A stretch of DNA of 33,166 bases from Sandaracinaceae bacterium (GTDB lineage: Bacteria; Myxococcota_A; Polyangia; Polyangiales; Sandaracinaceae), in the NCBI GenBank assembly GCA_040218145.1, contig JAVJQK010000141.1, forward strand, positions 1 to 33,166, read 5' to 3'. The stretch's first letter is position 1. Every line of letters begins with the position of its first letter. Shown piece by piece: positions 7,654 through 15,207 of this stretch. Both the position numbers and the translations under genes were made by a program. The notes beneath the pieces were generated by a model. The model ran no database searches, was not told the DNA's origin, and saw only the letters and a program-made list of their open reading frames with translations.

Positions 7654-8246
7654 CCCGCCGCCGCCTGCTTCTCGCGCACCTGTCCGATCGGCGCGTCCAC
7701 CGAGAGCCCGCGGCGCTCGATCATCACCTGTCGGCCCACGCGGGACTCCACGCCGACGACCAGCGGCGCCATGAGGTTCGCGGTCGGCTGGCTGCCGTCG
7801 CCGGGCACGTTGACGACCAGCGCGATGGCCTTCTCTTCGTCGAGGTCGAGCGCGGCGCGCGCCTCCTCCACCGGGTAGCCCGGCCAGGCCTCCTCCGCGT
7901 CGACCACGAGGAGCTGCACCTCCGGATCCTGGCAGCTCATGAGGCAGCGGATGGGGTTGCCCTCGTCGAGATCGCACAGCACGAAGCGCTCGTGATCGCG
8001 CAGCCCGAAGAGGCCCTCCGGGAAGCGGATCTCCGCGCCCGCGGCCACGCCCTCCTCGACGACCTTCGCCAGCGCGAGGCGGTTCTGCTCGCTGACGCGC
8101 TCGACGAGCTCGGCGCGGTGCACCGGCAGCTCCCTCGGCGCGCGAATGCCGAGCCGCACGCGGCCGCCCGACACGCTCACGACGGTGACTTCGATGTCAC
8201 CCCCGATGGTGATGGTCTGCCCGACCCTTCTCGTGAGCGTCAACAT
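7650..8246 (-). CDS. CsrA-FliW fusion protein
   Basis: A single 198-residue frame joins two normally separate regulators. Residues 1-65 are a full CsrA: MLTLTRRVGQTITIGGDIEV, RVRLGIRAP, and VHRAEL, with the RNA-binding residues Leu4 and Arg44 kept. Residues from about 72 are FliW: IRFPEGLFGLRDHERFVL, then VNVPGDGSQPTANLMAPLVV and GRQVMIERR. CsrA represses translation by binding GGA hairpins, typically on flagellin mRNA; FliW binds CsrA and relieves repression until flagellin captures it. Here partner and antagonist are covalently linked in 1:1 ratio. The linker is short (about 8 residues) and there is no stop or frameshift between them. GGGAGG lies 10 bases before ATG 8246; flgL ends 6 bases upstream. 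Both domain assignments are secure. Confidence 0.93.
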   Translation of the reverse strand: MLTLTRRVGQTITIGGDIEVTVVSVSGGRVRLGIRAPRELPVHRAELVERVSEQNRLALAKVVEEGVAAGAEIRFPEGLFGLRDHERFVLCDLDEGNPIRCLMSCQDPEVQLLVVDAEEAWPGYPVEEARAALDLDEEKAIALVVNVPGDGSQPTANLMAPLVVGVESRVGRQVMIERRGLSVDAPIGQVREKQAAAG

Positions 8247-8252
8247 TTCTTA

Positions 8253-9134
8253 CTAGCCTCCCATCTCCACCAGTGACGGTGGCGGCATCCTTGCCGCGAT
8301 GGCCAGCGCCTGCTGAAGGGCGCTCTCAGCCTTGACCAGATCCGTGAACGCCTCGACCGGGTCTGCCTCGGTCAAGGTCGCGCGACGCCGGATCGCTTCG
8401 TCGCGCACGCGCGCCGCGGCCGCCTGGGCCTGCTGCAGCGCTTGCTGGTGTGCGCCCGCGTTGGCGCGGCCGTTGGCGACCTGGTCGACGCTGGTCGCGA
8501 GCCCGCCGATCGACGCGTGGATCGCGTCTCCGTCGTTCGCGTTGAGCGCCGCCTCGAGGTCGTCGAGGGCGGTGAACGGGTTGGTGCCGCCGGTCACGCC
8601 GAAGATGGCGGCCGCGCTCACCTGGGTCGGGAGCCGCAGGCCGGGGCCGACCTCGATCTCCTTGAGCTGCGTCTCGCCGAGGTAGGCGCCCGTCGGGTCG
8701 AAGGGCGTGCGGTCGACGCTGAGCCCGCTGAAGACGTACTCGCCTTCGATCTTCGTGTTGCTGAGGTTGAGCAGCTCCGCGCGGAGCGCGCTGACCTCGG
8801 TCGCCATCGCGGCGCGGTCGTTCAGGGACACGTGGTCGTTGGCGCCCTGCACCGCGAGCTCCCGCGCGCGGGAGAGGATGTCGCCGATGCCGCCGAGCGT
8901 GTCGTCGACCGCCTGCAGCCGGTCGATCGCCTCGCCGCTGATCTTCTCGATGGCCTGGCTCCGGCGCTCGCGGCTCTTGGTGCCGCGCGCGAGCCCCGCC
9001 GCGACGGGATCGTCGGACGGCTTCTCCACGCGGAGCCCGCTCGAGGCGATGCGCTGCTTGTCGAAGAGCGCCTCTCGGTTGCCCGTCACGCCGCGCGTGG
9101 CGAGCTCGTGCATCATCGAATCAGAGACACGCAT
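8253..9134 (-). CDS. flgL: Flagellar hook-filament junction protein FlgL (HAP3)
   Basis: A 293-residue flagellin-like protein. The N-terminal D0/D1 helices (MRVSDSMMHELATRG, then IASSGLRVEKPSDDPVAA) and C-terminal helix (EAFTDLVKAESALQQALAIA) are characteristic of FlgL, with a short middle domain containing EYVFSGLSVDRTPFD. FlgL forms the distal part of the junction to which the filament attaches. ATG 9134 lies 3 bases after the flgK stop, and a strong GGGGAGGTGAGCC site sits inside the end of flgK. Confidence 0.92.
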   Translation of the reverse strand: MRVSDSMMHELATRGVTGNREALFDKQRIASSGLRVEKPSDDPVAAGLARGTKSRERRSQAIEKISGEAIDRLQAVDDTLGGIGDILSRARELAVQGANDHVSLNDRAAMATEVSALRAELLNLSNTKIEGEYVFSGLSVDRTPFDPTGAYLGETQLKEIEVGPGLRLPTQVSAAAIFGVTGGTNPFTALDDLEAALNANDGDAIHASIGGLATSVDQVANGRANAGAHQQALQQAQAAAARVRDEAIRRRATLTEADPVEAFTDLVKAESALQQALAIAARMPPPSLVEMGG

Positions 9135-9137
9135 GGC

Positions 9138-10532
9138 TCACCTCCCCAGGTTCACGAGCTCTTGGAGCATCGTGTCCGCCGCTTGTACGACCCGAAGGGA
9201 AGCCTGGTAGCCCCGCTGGTAGCGGCTCAGCGCGATCATCTCCTCGTCCATCGAGACGCCGGAGACGCTGTCGCGCATGGATTGAATCTGGGCCGCCGCG
9301 TCGTCCGCGAAGGCCGCGTCGAGGTGCGCGTGGCGGATCGAGGTGCCCGCCTCGCTGACGAGCGCGCCGAGCGACTCCTGCGCCGTCATCGTCGCGCCCC
9401 GCGCCACGTCCGCGTCGGCGAGCGCGGCGAGCGCGAGCGCGTTGCGGTTGTCACCCGCGGCGAGCGCCGGGTCGGTCGCGGCCGCGAGCCGGTCGGGCTG
9501 GCCGAGCACGTCGGTCGAGACCGAGAACGCGGCCGCCGCGCCGTCCACCGCGGTCAGCGGCGTGAACAGGTTGCGCCCCGTGACGCCGTCGGTGCCGTAG
9601 CCCGCCGCGTGCACGCCGTTGTAGGCGGCGGCGAAGTCGAACGCGAGCTGGTCGAGCGCGGCCTCCGAGTCGGCGAGCGCGCCGTCCCGCGCCGCCACGA
9701 GCCCGCCCAGGCGGCCGCTGTCCGCGTAGCCCGTGACGTCCTGGTCGACGCCCGAGGTGCGCCGGAAGAGATGCATCGCGCCCGTCGTCGCGTCGGGCTT
9801 CGCCGAGAGCTGCGCCACCGTGCCGTCCGGGTTCACCAGCGACGGGCCGCCGCCGAGCGTGATCTGCACCGCGCCGCTGTCTTCGGTGATGACCTCGACG
9901 GGGATCTTCTCGCCGAGCTCGCGGATGAGCTGGTCGCGCCGGTCGCGCAGATCGCTCGCCTCGCGGCCGCCGATCTCCGACTTCTGGATCTGGATGCCCA
10001 GGTCGCCGATGGAGCGGAGCATGCCGTTGATGCCCGTGACCTCGCGCTCGATCTGCGTGTCGATGTCCCCGCGGGTGCGGTCGATCTCGCGCGCCGCCTG
10101 GTTGAACGCGACCGAGAGCCGCTCCGCCGTGGCGAGCACCTGCCCGCGCGTGGCCGGGTCGGCGGGCCGCCCGGTCAGCTCGCTGAGCGCGACCTCGAAG
10201 TCGTCGAGCGACGCGCCGAGCCCGCCCTCCACGTCGGCCAGCACGCGGTCGAGCACCGAGAGCGCCTCGCTGCGCGCGGTCGCTTCGCTCTTCGCGCCCG
10301 TCGCGCCGAGCAGCCGCCGCTCGAGGAACTGGTCCATGATGCGCCGCGAGCCGCGCACGCGGACCCCGCCGCCGCCGTCGGGCGGAGGGCTGATCGGCTC
10401 GAGCCGCACGTCGCGCCGCGTGTAGCCCACCGTGTTGGCGTTCTGCGCGTTCTGCGACGTGACGCCCATGGCGTAGCCCTGCGCGTGCAGGCCGGTGGCG
10501 CCGGTGTTCAGGAGACCGAAGAGGCTGCTCAC
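9138..10532 (-). CDS. flgK: Flagellar hook-associated protein FlgK (HAP1)
   Basis: A 464-residue FlgK, shorter than the enterobacterial protein but complete at both ends. The N-terminus SSLFGLLNTGATGLHAQGYA with QNANTVGYTRRDV and the C-terminus VSMDEEMIALSRYQRGYQAS, ending ADTMLQELVNLG, are diagnostic. FlgK is the hook-proximal junction protein. GTG 10532 is chosen because it begins the conserved N-terminus and overlaps the flgN stop by 4 bases (GTGA), with GAGAGG upstream; the longer frame to 10769 would run through flgN. Confidence 0.93.
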   Translation of the reverse strand: MSSLFGLLNTGATGLHAQGYAMGVTSQNAQNANTVGYTRRDVRLEPISPPPDGGGGVRVRGSRRIMDQFLERRLLGATGAKSEATARSEALSVLDRVLADVEGGLGASLDDFEVALSELTGRPADPATRGQVLATAERLSVAFNQAAREIDRTRGDIDTQIEREVTGINGMLRSIGDLGIQIQKSEIGGREASDLRDRRDQLIRELGEKIPVEVITEDSGAVQITLGGGPSLVNPDGTVAQLSAKPDATTGAMHLFRRTSGVDQDVTGYADSGRLGGLVAARDGALADSEAALDQLAFDFAAAYNGVHAAGYGTDGVTGRNLFTPLTAVDGAAAAFSVSTDVLGQPDRLAAATDPALAAGDNRNALALAALADADVARGATMTAQESLGALVSEAGTSIRHAHLDAAFADDAAAQIQSMRDSVSGVSMDEEMIALSRYQRGYQASLRVVQAADTMLQELVNLGR

Positions 10533-10843
10533 AGCACACCTCTCGTCAGGCGCGGGCCCTCGGGCGTCTGCTCGCGGCCGTCCGCCCCGTAGGCGCCCTG
10601 CGCGTCGACGCCGGCGAGGGCGCGGTGCAGGAGGACGAGCTGACGGATCAGGCCGACGTTGGCGCGGGCGATCTCGGCGAGCCGACGGAACCGCGGCCCC
10701 TCGAGGCCCCCGGCGTCGCGCACGCGGTCGAAGAGCGCGCGCTTCTCCTCCTGCAGCCCCTCGAGGCACGCCACATCCGCACCGAGGGCCGCCTGGCGCT
10801 CACGGTCGAGGACGTCTCCGAGCTCTTGCAGAAGGTCGTCCAT
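10529..10843 (-). CDS. flgN: FlgN-like secretion chaperone
   Basis: A 104-residue helical protein (MDDLLQELGDVLDRERQAAL, EEKRALFDRVRDAGG, IARANVGLIRQLVLLHRALAG). Size is below usual FlgN (about 140 residues) but the N-terminal helix pattern and the position directly between flgM and flgK fit FlgN, the chaperone that holds FlgK and FlgL for type III export. Identification relies partly on context. ATG 10843 lies 3 bases after the flgM stop and the end overlaps the flgK GTG by 4 bases. Confidence 0.75.
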   Translation of the reverse strand: MDDLLQELGDVLDRERQAALGADVACLEGLQEEKRALFDRVRDAGGLEGPRFRRLAEIARANVGLIRQLVLLHRALAGVDAQGAYGADGREQTPEGPRLTRGVL

Positions 10844-10846
10844 GTC

Positions 10847-11122
10847 TCAGCGCTCTTCGTCGAACATCGCGGAGGCGATGCGCTCGGGGTCGATGCGGAA
10901 CTCGCCGTCCAGGATGGCCTGCTTGAGGCGGGCCACCTTCTGGGCGTCGGGCTGCTCGGGCGCGCGGGCTTCACGCATGGCGCGCGCCGCGTCGCTCATC
11001 TCCACCTCGGCCGCCGGGCGACCGACGGCGCTCTCCGCCTTGGCGGACTCGCTCGCCGGGGCGCCCTTGCGCTCACGGGTGGACTCGATCTTCGAATACG
11101 GGTTCTGGCCGGTGATCTTCAT
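10847..11122 (-). CDS. flgM: Anti-sigma-28 factor FlgM
   Basis: A 91-residue largely disordered N-terminus (MKITGQNPYSKIESTRERKG) followed by SDAARAMREARA and the C-terminal helices KVARLKQAILDGEFRIDPER, then IASAMF, typical of FlgM. FlgM holds sigma-28 (FliA) inactive and is exported once the hook is finished, releasing late-gene transcription. No fliA is in the window. ATG 11122 overlaps the flgJ stop by 4 bases (ATGA), with CGGAG upstream. Its place within a structural operon implies stoichiometric production with rod, ring and junction parts. Confidence 0.88.
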   Translation of the reverse strand: MKITGQNPYSKIESTRERKGAPASESAKAESAVGRPAAEVEMSDAARAMREARAPEQPDAQKVARLKQAILDGEFRIDPERIASAMFDEER

Positions 11123-12327
11123 GGATGGGTCTCCGAGCTTTCATTCGGACGGTCCGAGGTCGAGCTTGAGGAAAAAGATCGATTTTCTTCCGATTCGCCC
11201 ATTCGCGCCGCGTCATGCACGGAAGCATTGGCGTTTTCGTGGATCGGCCGCTCCGGCCGCGCCCCATCCTGGGGACGTCGGAGGGCGATGATGTGGATGG
11301 AGTCGAAGCCGCCGCGCGCGTCCTCGCCGCCCGGGTTGCCGTAGCGGTTCCAGGTGCGGCGGGTCAGGTGCATCGCGCCGCGCGAGCGCCCCTCCCAGCC
11401 GTCGAAGACCACGCGCTGGACGCGGCCCTGCTCGTCGTAGTCGACCTCGTGCACCCGCTCGACGACGCCCATGTGGCCGGAGCGGCCGTCGACGCTCGAG
11501 CCGGTGAGCATGAACGCCCGGTCGCCGCGCACGATGGCGGAGTCGAGGCTCTCGGCCGTCTCGCCGGTCACGACCTCGCCCCACTCGCCGCGGAGCTGCC
11601 CCGCGTTCGCGTCGGCCGTCACCCCGTCGGGGCCCATGTAGCCCCAGCCGCGCGTGCGGCCGACGAGCGGGACCTCGAAGCCGGCCCGGCGCGCCATCTC
11701 GAACGCGAAGAGGTTGCACTTGTAGTTGTCCTCGAAGCCGGCCGCGTCGCGCACGTTGAACGCGGCCACGCCGTCGGGCCCCTCGGTCGCGAAGTCGCTC
11801 GCGAGGTCCGCCTCGGTCAGCCGCCCGGCGCGCCCCCACTGGGTCGCCACGCCGTCCGAGCCGAGCATCTGTCGCGCGATCCCCTGGAGCCGCCCCGTCA
11901 TGCCGGAGAGCACCGAGCCCGCGGGCGGCCGCGCCTCGATCACCTCGCCCACCGTGCGCGGCTCGAACGGCGTGAGCGGCCGCAGGGCTGTGTCATTCCG
12001 CTGCTCCATCATGCGCTGGTAGGCGGCGGGGCCGAGCATCGAGCGCTCGATCGTCGAGCGCATGCCCATGCCGCCCGCCGCGGTCAGCGAGTCGGCGAAG
12101 CTCTGGTCGAACATGTGCGCGTACATCTCGGAGCCCGCGCCGCTGCCGAACATGCCGCCCTCGCCGCCGACCGTGCTCCGCATCACCGACACCAGCTGCT
12201 GGATCAGCAGGCCCTCGAACTGGCCGGCCGCGCTCTCCACGCGCTCCTGCCGCCGCTCGGCCTCGGCCGCCGGGTCGGGCTGGGTGGGGATGCCGGGCAC
12301 GCCGGCGCCGGGGAGGCCGACGGTCAC
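11119..12327 (-). CDS. flgJ: FlgJ rod-capping domain fused to a Cys/His hydrolase-like domain
   Basis: A 402-residue protein. Residues about 28-95 are the FlgJ rod-binding domain: AAGQFEGLLIQQLVSVMRST, GSEMYAHMFDQSFADSL, and GGMGM. Enterobacterial FlgJ continues with a glucosaminidase domain; here none of its motifs is seen. Instead residues about 165-350 contain DNYKCNLFAFEMARRAGF (Cys204) and RSGHMGVVERV (His285), followed by VVFDGWEGRSRGAMH, the arrangement expected for CHAP or NlpC/P60-type amidases/endopeptidases. I infer a peptidoglycan-opening function through a thiol hydrolase. The last 50 residues are polar and Ser-rich. GTG 12327 overlaps flgI by 4 bases. Confidence 0.82.
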   Translation of the reverse strand: MTVGLPGAGVPGIPTQPDPAAEAERRQERVESAAGQFEGLLIQQLVSVMRSTVGGEGGMFGSGAGSEMYAHMFDQSFADSLTAAGGMGMRSTIERSMLGPAAYQRMMEQRNDTALRPLTPFEPRTVGEVIEARPPAGSVLSGMTGRLQGIARQMLGSDGVATQWGRAGRLTEADLASDFATEGPDGVAAFNVRDAAGFEDNYKCNLFAFEMARRAGFEVPLVGRTRGWGYMGPDGVTADANAGQLRGEWGEVVTGETAESLDSAIVRGDRAFMLTGSSVDGRSGHMGVVERVHEVDYDEQGRVQRVVFDGWEGRSRGAMHLTRRTWNRYGNPGGEDARGGFDSIHIIALRRPQDGARPERPIHENANASVHDAARMGESEENRSFSSSSTSDRPNESSETHP

Positions 12328-13442
12328 TGGACCTCGATCTCCGCGTGCAGCGCGCCCGCCGTGCGCAGCGCCTGGAAGATGGCGATGAGGTCCCGCGGCC
12401 GGGCGCCGAGCGCGTTGAGCGCGTTGACCACGTCCTGCAGGTTCGCGGCGGGGCCGATGCGCCGGAGCGCGCCGCCCTCGGACTGCACCTCCACGTCGCT
12501 CTGCTCCACCACCGCGGTGTCTCCGTCCGCGAGCGCGTTCGGCTGCGAGACCGCCTGCTGCTCGCGGATCTGCACCGTGAGCCCGCCCTGGGCCACCGCG
12601 ACCTCGCTGATGGTCACGTTCGCGCCGACCACCACCGTGCCCGTGCGCTCGTCGATGACGATCCGCGCGCGGCTCTCCGGATTCACCTCGAGGATCTGGA
12701 GCCGCGCGAGCAGCCCCACGCGGTCCTCCGCGTCGTCGTCGGGCACCGTGATCCGCACCGTGCCCGAGTCGATCGCGCGGGCCGCGCCGTCGCCGAGCTC
12801 CCCGTTGATCGCCTCGGCCACGCGGCGCGCGGTGATGAAGCTGGGCGCGCGGAGCGTGAGCGTCAGCGGCCCCTCGGTGGGCAGCCCGTTGCCGGGCACG
12901 CGCCGCTCCACGATGGCGCCCTCGGGCACGCGGCCGGCCGTGAGGTGATTGCGGCTGACGCTGCTGCCGCTCGCGCCGCTCGCGCCGAAGCCGCCGAGCA
13001 GCACCGCGCCCTGCGCGACCGCGTAGACGTTCCGGTCCGCGCCGTAGAGCGGCACCTGCAGGAGCGTTCCGCCGGCGAGGCTGCGCGCGTTGCCGAGCGA
13101 CGAGACCGTGACGTCGATGTGCGTGCCCGGGTTGGCCGACGCGGGGAGCGTCGCGGTCACCATCACCGCGGCCGCGTTGCGCGTCTGGATCATGCGCGGG
13201 TCGATGGTCGCGCCGAGCCGGCGGAGCATCGCGGCGGTGGACTGCAGCGTGAAGCGCGCCTGGCCCGAATCGCCCGTGTTGTTGAGCCCCACGACGAGCC
13301 CGTAGCCGACCAGCTGGTTCTCGCGGACCCCGTCCACCTCGCAGAGCTCGAGGATGCGGGCCGCGTGCGCGGGCTGCGGCGTGAAGACGGCCAGGGCCAA
13401 GAGCGCGATGGGGAGAATCTTGCGGGACATCATCATGCTCAC
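12324..13442 (-). CDS. flgI: Flagellar P-ring protein FlgI
   Basis: A 372-residue exported protein, the usual FlgI length. Signal peptide ends at PQPAHA, followed by RILELCEVDGVRENQLVGYG and LVVGLNNTGD, the FlgI hallmark; then NAAAVMVTATLPASANPGT and C-terminal LQDVVNALNALGARPRDLIA. It assembles in the periplasm into the P-ring bushing around the rod, with FlgA as chaperone. The frame opens with GTG overlapping the flgH stop (GTGA); three in-frame ATG codons follow within 5 codons, so the exact start is uncertain by a few residues. Confidence 0.95.
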   Translation of the reverse strand: MSMMMSRKILPIALLALAVFTPQPAHAARILELCEVDGVRENQLVGYGLVVGLNNTGDSGQARFTLQSTAAMLRRLGATIDPRMIQTRNAAAVMVTATLPASANPGTHIDVTVSSLGNARSLAGGTLLQVPLYGADRNVYAVAQGAVLLGGFGASGASGSSVSRNHLTAGRVPEGAIVERRVPGNGLPTEGPLTLTLRAPSFITARRVAEAINGELGDGAARAIDSGTVRITVPDDDAEDRVGLLARLQILEVNPESRARIVIDERTGTVVVGANVTISEVAVAQGGLTVQIREQQAVSQPNALADGDTAVVEQSDVEVQSEGGALRRIGPAANLQDVVNALNALGARPRDLIAIFQALRTAGALHAEIEVQ

Positions 13443-14128
13443 ATCGGGTTGACGTGACCGAGGAGCTGCTGCAGCCAGCCGGGGCGCTGGTTCTGCGTCA
13501 GATCGCCGCGGCCCGAGAACTCGATCTCGGCGTCGGCGATCCGGCTCGAGGGCACGGAGTTGTCGGCCTGGATGTCCTGCGGGCGGATGACGCCCGAGAC
13601 GTAGATGTGGAGCTCCTCTGCGTTGATGAGCAGCACCTTCGTGCCCTCGATGAAGAGGTCGCCGTTGGGCAGCACGCGTCGCACGCGCACCGCGATGTCC
13701 GCCTCGATGTTGCTCGAGCGGCTTGTGTTGCCGCTCCCATCGAACTGCGTCGTGCTCATCAGGTTGAGCAGCTGCGAAGGGTCGAGGTCGGGGTATGCGC
13801 CCTGGAGCGCGGCCATCAGCCCGAAGAGCCCGCCGATCCCGAAGTTGAAGTTGCTCTCGCGGTCCATCGAGGTCGACGCGTCGCCGATGGCGCGCGGGTT
13901 CTCGTCCACGCTGATGGTCACGAGATCGCCCACCATGCTCGCGCGGAAGTCGGCGAAGAGCCCACGGCTGCGGTCCTGCCAGAGGCTGCCGCCCGACACG
14001 GGCGTGCTCTCCTCCTCGTAGGGCCCGGGCTCGTACTCCCGATGCCGCGCGGTGTAGTCGCGGATGTGCGACTGCGGATAGCAGCCGGCCAGGATCACGA
14101 GCGAGATCAACGGCGCGAAGCGCTTCAC
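13439..14128 (-). CDS. flgH: Flagellar L-ring lipoprotein FlgH
   Basis: A 229-residue lipoprotein with lipobox LAGC (Cys16). Conserved FlgH features: SLWQDRSRGLFADFRASMVG, DLVTISVDE, VRVRRVLPNGDLFIEG, INAEELHIYVSGVIRPQDI. It forms the outer-membrane L-ring. GTG 14128 has GGAGGTGGTCCC just upstream and overlaps the flgA stop by 4 bases (GTGA). Confidence 0.95.
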   Translation of the reverse strand: MKRFAPLISLVILAGCYPQSHIRDYTARHREYEPGPYEEESTPVSGGSLWQDRSRGLFADFRASMVGDLVTISVDENPRAIGDASTSMDRESNFNFGIGGLFGLMAALQGAYPDLDPSQLLNLMSTTQFDGSGNTSRSSNIEADIAVRVRRVLPNGDLFIEGTKVLLINAEELHIYVSGVIRPQDIQADNSVPSSRIADAEIEFSGRGDLTQNQRPGWLQQLLGHVNPM

Positions 14129-14808
14129 GGGACCACCTCCACGGTGTCGGCGTCGATGACGCGGGCGCGCAGACCGCTCCGCGTCTGAAGGTTCTGGATG
14201 CGGATCACGTCGCCCACCCGCCCGGGCTGGCGCGCGACCCCGGGGGCGCTGGCCTCCACCGCGCCGAAGCGCGCGATCACCCGCACCCGCCGTCCGGGCG
14301 CGATGACAGGGGCGGGACAGGACACGCGGGCTTGCGCCGGTACGCGGACCTCGCGGCCGCCAGCGCGGAGAATGACGACCACCGGCGCGGCGCCCGACGA
14401 GCGCGGCGCCTGCCCTTCGGCCTCCACCTCGAGCGGCCCCTGCGCCACCGACGCGTCCCCGCGGACCGTCAAGTCGTCGACGGTGCAGGGCGCGAGCGCC
14501 TGCCGCACCGCCCCGCGGGACAGCTCCGCCAGCGCTTCCGAGTCCAGCGCGCGCGCCTCCCGGCGAACCCGGGTGGCCCGAGGGATGGCGAGCCCCCGCA
14601 CATCTCGTCCCGCGCGCCGCAGCGCCGCGAGCACCTCGCTCCGGCGCACCACGCGGCTCGCCCCGGGGGGCGGCGCGGCGCCGAGCGGAATCTGACCGAG
14701 CTCGGTCCCGGCGAGGGCGGGGATGACCTCACCGAGCTGGATCTGCTCCTGAGCGAGCGCGAAGCTCGGCACGAGCAGGAGCGTCAGCAGGGCGACGAAG
14801 AAACGCAT
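14125..14808 (-). CDS. flgA: Flagellar P-ring chaperone FlgA
   Basis: A 227-residue exported protein, signal peptide MRFFVALLTLLLVPSFALA. The C-terminal half has the SAF/ChapFlgA pattern: ASRVVRRSEVLAALRRAG, ARVSCPAPVIAPGRRVRVIA, then GRVGDVIRIQNLQTRSGLRA and RVIDADTVEVV. FlgA assists P-ring assembly of FlgI. It is the first gene of the operon. ATG 14808 places the signal peptide directly at the N-terminus; an in-frame GTG at 14820 would add MRRG and cannot be ruled out. Confidence 0.85.
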   Translation of the reverse strand: MRFFVALLTLLLVPSFALAQEQIQLGEVIPALAGTELGQIPLGAAPPPGASRVVRRSEVLAALRRAGRDVRGLAIPRATRVRREARALDSEALAELSRGAVRQALAPCTVDDLTVRGDASVAQGPLEVEAEGQAPRSSGAAPVVVILRAGGREVRVPAQARVSCPAPVIAPGRRVRVIARFGAVEASAPGVARQPGRVGDVIRIQNLQTRSGLRARVIDADTVEVVP

Positions 14809-14820
14809 GCCCCGTCTCAC

Positions 14821-14836
14821 AGCACCGCCCGTGCCA
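14821..14836 (-). promoter_or_regulatory. Possible sigma-54 -24/-12 element before flgA
   Basis: Read on the minus strand the sequence is TGGCACGGGCGGTGCT, which matches the -24 TGGCAC block and has GC in place at -12 with exactly 10 bases between GG and GC. The -12 block is GTGCT rather than TTGCA. Transcription would begin at about 14810, almost on the flgA ATG at 14808, giving a nearly leaderless message. Sigma-54 control of mid-class flagellar operons is common, but this single imperfect match is weak evidence. Confidence 0.25.
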
Positions 14837-14848
14837 CCCGCCTCCCCT

Positions 14849-14862
14849 CCCCGAATTCGGGG
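14849..14862. promoter_or_regulatory. 14-bp perfect palindrome upstream of flgA
   Basis: CCCCGAATTCGGGG is a perfect palindrome 41 bases upstream of the flgA ATG, at the head of the flagellar operon, where an operator could lie. No regulator is identified and nothing else supports the assignment. Confidence 0.3.
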
Positions 14863-14977
14863 CGTTTCGCCCGCGATCCCCCCGATCGTCAGTCATCCCC
14901 CTGGCGATCCGCCGGACCCTTGACGCTCACCGGGGACGGTCTCCCGCGTCCCATTCCCTCCCGGGACCGGAGACAGT

Positions 14978-15064
14978 GGGGACGCTCTTCGTCTTATCGT
15001 CATTGCGGCAACCGCCCGAAATCGCTCCTAATAAACGAATGACGATATGACGAAGAGCGTCCCC
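14978..15064. repeat. Family-1 palindromic repeat, copy 1
   Basis: An 87-bp element whose first 27 bases (GGGGACGCTCTTCGTC, TTATCGTCATT) are the inverse complement of its last 27 (AATGACGATATGACG, AAGAGCGTCCCC) with a single mismatch. The 33-base centre starts with a mini-hairpin GCGGCAACCGC. It is clearly less GC-rich than its surroundings. Copies 1 and 2 are identical, and the identity extends to 113 bases (14972-15084 and 15987-16099). Confidence 0.95.
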
Positions 15065-15087
15065 GCCCTTCCAGCTCCTACGCCTCG

Positions 15088-15207
15088 CGGGACGACGGGT
15101 TCGACTGTCCGACCGCGTTCGCGGCGCTCGAGCTCGACGCGGTGAAGGCCGACATCGAGCGGACTCTCAGCACTTCGCAGGCACTATGGCGGGCGAACGA
15201 TCACGGC
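15088..15207 (+). pseudogene. Fragment resembling the N-terminal part of catalase-peroxidase (KatG)
   Basis: Beginning just after the copy-1 flank, one plus-strand frame reads DDGFDCPTAFAALELDAVKA, then DIERTLSTSQALWRANDHG. This resembles the KatG segment preceding the distal active site (pattern: FDY.E.F..LDL.AvK.Dl...LttSQ.WWPAD.GHYG). The frame loses similarity around 15207, exactly where the minus-strand gene at 15201 ends. There is no start region and nothing of the remaining gene. I read it as a short remnant cut off by recombination. Similarity is by eye from a stretch of about 37 codons, so it is moderate evidence. Confidence 0.45.
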
